Under the pieces are notes generated by a model. It was not told where the DNA came from and did no database searches. It saw only the letters and a list, made by a program, of their open reading frames with translations. From Diprion similis (Eukaryota; Arthropoda; Insecta; Hymenoptera; Diprionidae): 64,000 bases of DNA. The stretch covers positions 10,383,001 to 10,447,000 of the forward strand of contig NC_060114.1 in the NCBI RefSeq assembly GCF_021155765.1. The letters run 5' to 3'. Each line of letters starts with the position of its first letter. The first letter of the stretch is position 1. Below, in pieces: positions 60,343 to 64,000 of the stretch. The translations under genes were made by a program, and so were the position numbers.

Positions 60343-60680
60343 CGACTGTTTTAGCTAATCAAATATTTTTTTTAGATTGAGCTAATGAAACCTTTTGTCT
60401 GTTTCATTTAATGAAACTTTTTGTCTATTTCATCCAACCGAACTTTTTAACTGTTTCAGCTTACCAAACCTTTTGTCTGTTTCAGTTAACCAAACTTTTT
60501 AACTGTTTCATTTAATCATACCTTTTGTTTGTTCTAGCTAATGAAACCTTTTGTCTGTTCCAGATAATGAAATTTTTTCTCTATTTCATCTAACCGGACT
60601 TTTTAACTGTTTCAGCGCTAACAAAACTTTTCAGCTGTTTCAGCTAATCAAACTTTTCGTATTTCCGATGAAACTTTTTT
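60343..60680. repeat. Minisatellite with a unit of about 31 bp
   Basis: About ten degenerate units follow the pattern AAACTTTTTAACTGTTTCAG with a variable CTAATC/TTAACC link. Two subtypes alternate, one with CCTTTTGTCTGTTTCA and one with CTTTTTAACTGTTTCA, which suggests a ~62-bp higher-order repeat over part of the array. No coding potential was seen. Confidence 0.8.
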
Positions 60681-61646
60681 AACCAACATCCGAAGCGATT
60701 TCTGCTACGATTTTCCATAGCACATCCCAATTCAATTGTTGCAAGAGTTATCAACGGTCTGTTGAAAATTATGAGGATTGTAAACGAAATTTATTTCGAT
60801 GTTGGTAACAAAAGTAACGTCGAATTCCCGCTGCTGCTTTCTCTTTTTAATTATACGCACCTTCGGTCAGCGCCGCGCAGTCTATCTCTATAAGTCTGTG
60901 GTAAAAACTCCGTGGTTGAGTCAATGGTTCCCAGATACGTCTTTATCGTGAGAAATAAAAAAATCTCGGATTGTTCATTGGAAGTGTAAACAAGTGGAGA
61001 ACATGAAGTAGCGAGAAGAAAATTACATAAAATGGTCTCAGTTTTTCGAGGTGAGTAAATATTCTGAATCATTTTCATTACTCCAAAATCGTGAAAAGAT
61101 GCCTCCTTATACGTTTATCAAAATCCAAAATAAAAATGAAAATCAATTGATCATACATCTATGAATCTGTCGAAATAATTTTCTTCATACTTAAAATCTA
61201 ATACCTTTGATAATAGGTTTTTTATTTTTTTGTAAGTTATAAAATATTCTTCTAATAAGTAACGAATACCGTGACAATTTTTATGACGTCATGGGGCTTC
61301 GAGATCTTAAGAGTCTCTCTGATTTTAAACGTAACACGCAATTCACACGACTAACACGCGCCTTGCAAAGCCACAAAAAAAAATTAGGCTTGTAACTCGC
61401 GACTAATAATTTCTTCTCGTTCACTACACAGCAAACGAAAACGAATTGAATAGAACTCAGTACGTCTGAAAAAGGGAATGAATTCGAATTGAAGCGAATT
61501 AAACAGCCTCAAGCCAATTGTTTTAATTCCTGTCAATTCCCTTTCTGCCGAACTGGCTAATTCGATTTGGTTTACTGGGAGAGTGATCATGAAACCTATG
61601 CTATTAATCATGAACTGGTGAGGCGGTTGCGACGACATTGTTACGC
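60681..61646. other. Region downstream of the receptor kinase gene
   Basis: It includes the probable 3' UTR of the minus-strand kinase gene. The rest has no supported gene; open frames here are short and overlap on both strands. Confidence 0.4.
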
Positions 61647-63860
61647 TCAAACTTGGGTGTCTTCGTAGGTTGTAGGTTCATCGCCGTGCGTTTCGATCTC
61701 TCTCTCACGCTTCCAGGCGCCGGCGTACATCTCGGTGTAAGGATTGCCCAATTCCAGGTAATACTGAAACGTATTTCCGTGATGAGTAAGGGATAACTGA
61801 TCACGGTGAATGTGTGGTAGACTTTTTGGGCTATCAATGCAGCTGTGAATCGTGCATCGATAAGCTAACACGATCACACGTCAGTTCGTATATGGCACAG
61901 GGCGAAATATACTTCCCAGAAACATCTCGCTTACCAATTTCACGTGCTCGTCTATCAGATCACCAACCTTCCAGGCAAGCGAATCAAACGAAGGTCGTTC
62001 CGATGGTTCCTCTTTCCAGCAACGTGACATTATGTCGTATCTTGAAAAGAAAACGAATTAGAAAGAACATAAAAAATTTAACAGAATTGAGAAACAAACA
62101 TCCGGCGGAACGAAATAATCGCTGGACACTCACAAACTCTGAGGCGCGTATTTCGGTCGCTCCATACGATAACCGTCGGCCAGAGTTTGGCACATGTCAT
62201 GCGGTCGTATGCCGTAATAGGGAGTATTGCCAAGTGAGAAAAGTTCCCACAAAACGATTCCGTACGACCAAACATCCGATTTCGTTGAAAACACCCGATC
62301 TCTGAGTGACTCGATCGCCATCCACTTCACCGGAAGGGGACCCCCTTCGTTGTTCGTCAAGTTCTCTTCGTCACGGAGGGACTTCGACAGCCCGAAGTCG
62401 CAGATTTTCACAACGTTATTGTCCGAGAGGAGAATGTTTCTCGCCGCCAAGTCTCCGTGCAATACCTGATACAAAATTCGTGAGTGACTCACATCGTGGG
62501 GAGAAGTTGCACGAATCGTGACTCTTGATGCACATTGTGACAAATCCAAATTCTAGACTCTCACCGACCTTTTTCGCACTGAGATACTGCATGCCGCGTG
62601 AAACTTGCCAAGCCCAACACACCAAGTCTTGCGTACGTATCGGATCTGTATGTATCCCTGCGTAATCGCCCGGGTATTTCGATCGCAGCTTTGGTTCGTC
62701 CGATTTCGGTTCAGTGCTCACGCTGTCCACTGTCACGCCTGGAAAGCTGAGATCGCTGTCGTCACTGGAAGCTTCTATTTGCTGTCTGAAATTTGATAGT
62801 AATGGTCAATCGTGCACAGTAATATTTGGGAGTTGGAGAGTGCCGCTTCGTGTTCCTCCTCCGTCCCCAGCCACTTCCCAACTGCCGAATATTACTTTTC
62901 TAGATTCTTTGACCTCCGGATTTTCATTACACTGTGGCCCTTATCCTTCACTGTTGGGAAGGGGGAAAAATAATACAACGATTGGAATCTACGACCTCAT
63001 CATTTACTATCGCTTTGTACGAACACACACTGATGTTGTGTTATACGAGTAACTCAACCAGTTGGGTCCGACGACCACAGTAGAAGTGAGGAAATCCTCA
63101 CGGAATAAAATATTCCGTTGGACTAGTAGATTGTTGGGTCAACGTAGGAACCGCAAGAATTTCAGCTGAAATAGCAAAGGTATTGCATACGAAGCAAAAT
63201 TGGCTTCCAAACGTGGCAAACTTGTTAGTTCAACTCGCATGATTCTAAGTGTCGAAACAAATTTTTTAGCTGTTTCTACATCATACTCAAATTGGCGGCT
63301 CGAGTGAATTATTTTTTTCCATGCCGCATTCTGATGAATATTCTTCTCTCTTTTCTTCCATCAGGCAAAGCAACTTACCCCTCATCGTTGGCTTCGATCT
63401 CAACTTCATCCCGGTTTTGATCACGGATCTCTCCGGTATCCGCATCCAATTGATTCACAAAATGACGTCGGTGACGCAACAAGTAGTCGTGTAGATTCCC
63501 GAATCGGCAGAATTCTACGATGACGAACAGTTGGCCTGTCCGCACATTCATGGAAACATGGTTTACATCATTACTGTCACATTAGCTCAGCAGTAGAATC
63601 TGAGGATATTTTCTGTATCACTTCAGACGACCCACCGTACTCTAGATTTTTCGTGCAAGCACCGAGAAGACAGACGAGGTTCAAATGTTCTTCGAGGTAG
63701 CAGAGGATCCTGAGTTCGCGAAGAAGGGACATCATGCAGTCCAGACTGGCTGTGGCTCGGACCGTCTTGACAGCGACTGTCGTCTCTACTTCCCGACTGC
63801 GGATGGTTTGCGCCTGTCCTTTTCTCACCACTCCGAATGCCCCACTTCCCAGTATGTCGC
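61647..63860 (-). CDS. Pvr: Receptor tyrosine kinase, PDGF/VEGF-receptor (Pvr) type, C-terminal part
   Basis: Six coding exons (63860-63636, 63535-63379, 62785-62569, 62465-62134, 62040-61935, 61763-61647) encode the last 383 residues; the ligand-binding region and membrane segment lie beyond the right edge. The kinase domain shows the Gly-rich loop GSGAFG, the VAVK lysine, LLGAC, FVIVEFCRFGNLHDYL (hinge), a catalytic loop written HGDLAARN, the DFG motif (ICDFGLS), PVKWMAIESL and SDVWSYGIVLWE. An insert of about 75 residues splits the domain after LLRHRR, as in PDGFR/VEGFR-family kinases. It would phosphorylate itself and signal to cell migration, haemocyte survival or tracheal growth (family knowledge). 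The catalytic Arg of HRD is Gly. Phases agree for all introns; the donor after exon 3 (AAG|GTCGGT) is weak. The tail is short, with Tyr residues that may be docking sites. Confidence 0.88.
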
Positions 63861-64000
63861 CTGAAGAATAAACTCAACGCACAATCACTCGCCGCTGGAT
63901 GTCAGAGTATCAAAGGGCAAACACGTGTCGATTTCAATATTTTATACTATCTTCAGTTACGATATACTTGAGGGACGTTCGGTTTGGCAAATTCAATCGA

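Overview
This window is nuclear DNA from an insect, and probably a hymenopteran. The support is intron-bearing animal genes with insect-like products, an insect-type 5S rRNA, a tRNA with internal A and B boxes, and an AT-rich background full of homopolymer runs and short inverted-repeat elements. The order-level guess is the weaker part.

Layout. 1-16.2 kb holds no gene I can support; it contains one 187-bp inverted-repeat element, a 45-bp tandem duplication and a pre-miRNA-like hairpin. 16.9-23.8 kb (minus) is a four-coding-exon gene for a two-pass membrane protein of TMEM200 type, with tRNA-Thr(TGT) on the opposite strand inside its last intron. 23.8-28.6 kb is gene-poor. 28.6-29.5 kb is a 0.87-kb long-TIR element. 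30.6-42.0 kb is a 5S rRNA locus: two genes on the plus strand, then, after 3 kb containing a 641-bp foldback, a minus-strand array in a 196-bp repeat with nine intact genes, one truncated copy, and one gene split by a 5.86-kb Jockey-like non-LTR retrotransposon. 43.6-53.1 kb holds two head-to-head group VI calcium-independent phospholipase A2 (iPLA2) genes with matching three-exon structures. 55.6-58.5 kb has two copies of a MITE family and a chain of well-formed splice sites without an ORF, suggesting a spliced non-coding RNA. 60.3-60.7 kb is a ~31-bp minisatellite. 61.6-63.9 kb (minus) is the 3' end of a receptor tyrosine kinase of PDGF/VEGF-receptor (Pvr) type, whose 5' part lies outside the window.

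Most notable is the retrotransposon within a 5S gene. It is full length, has a 14-bp target-site duplication of 5S nt 25-38, lies in the same orientation as the 5S gene, and is intact except for one frameshift in ORF2. One insertion cannot prove 5S specificity, but it is the best lead here. The genes are independent loci, and I see no functional pathway joining them.
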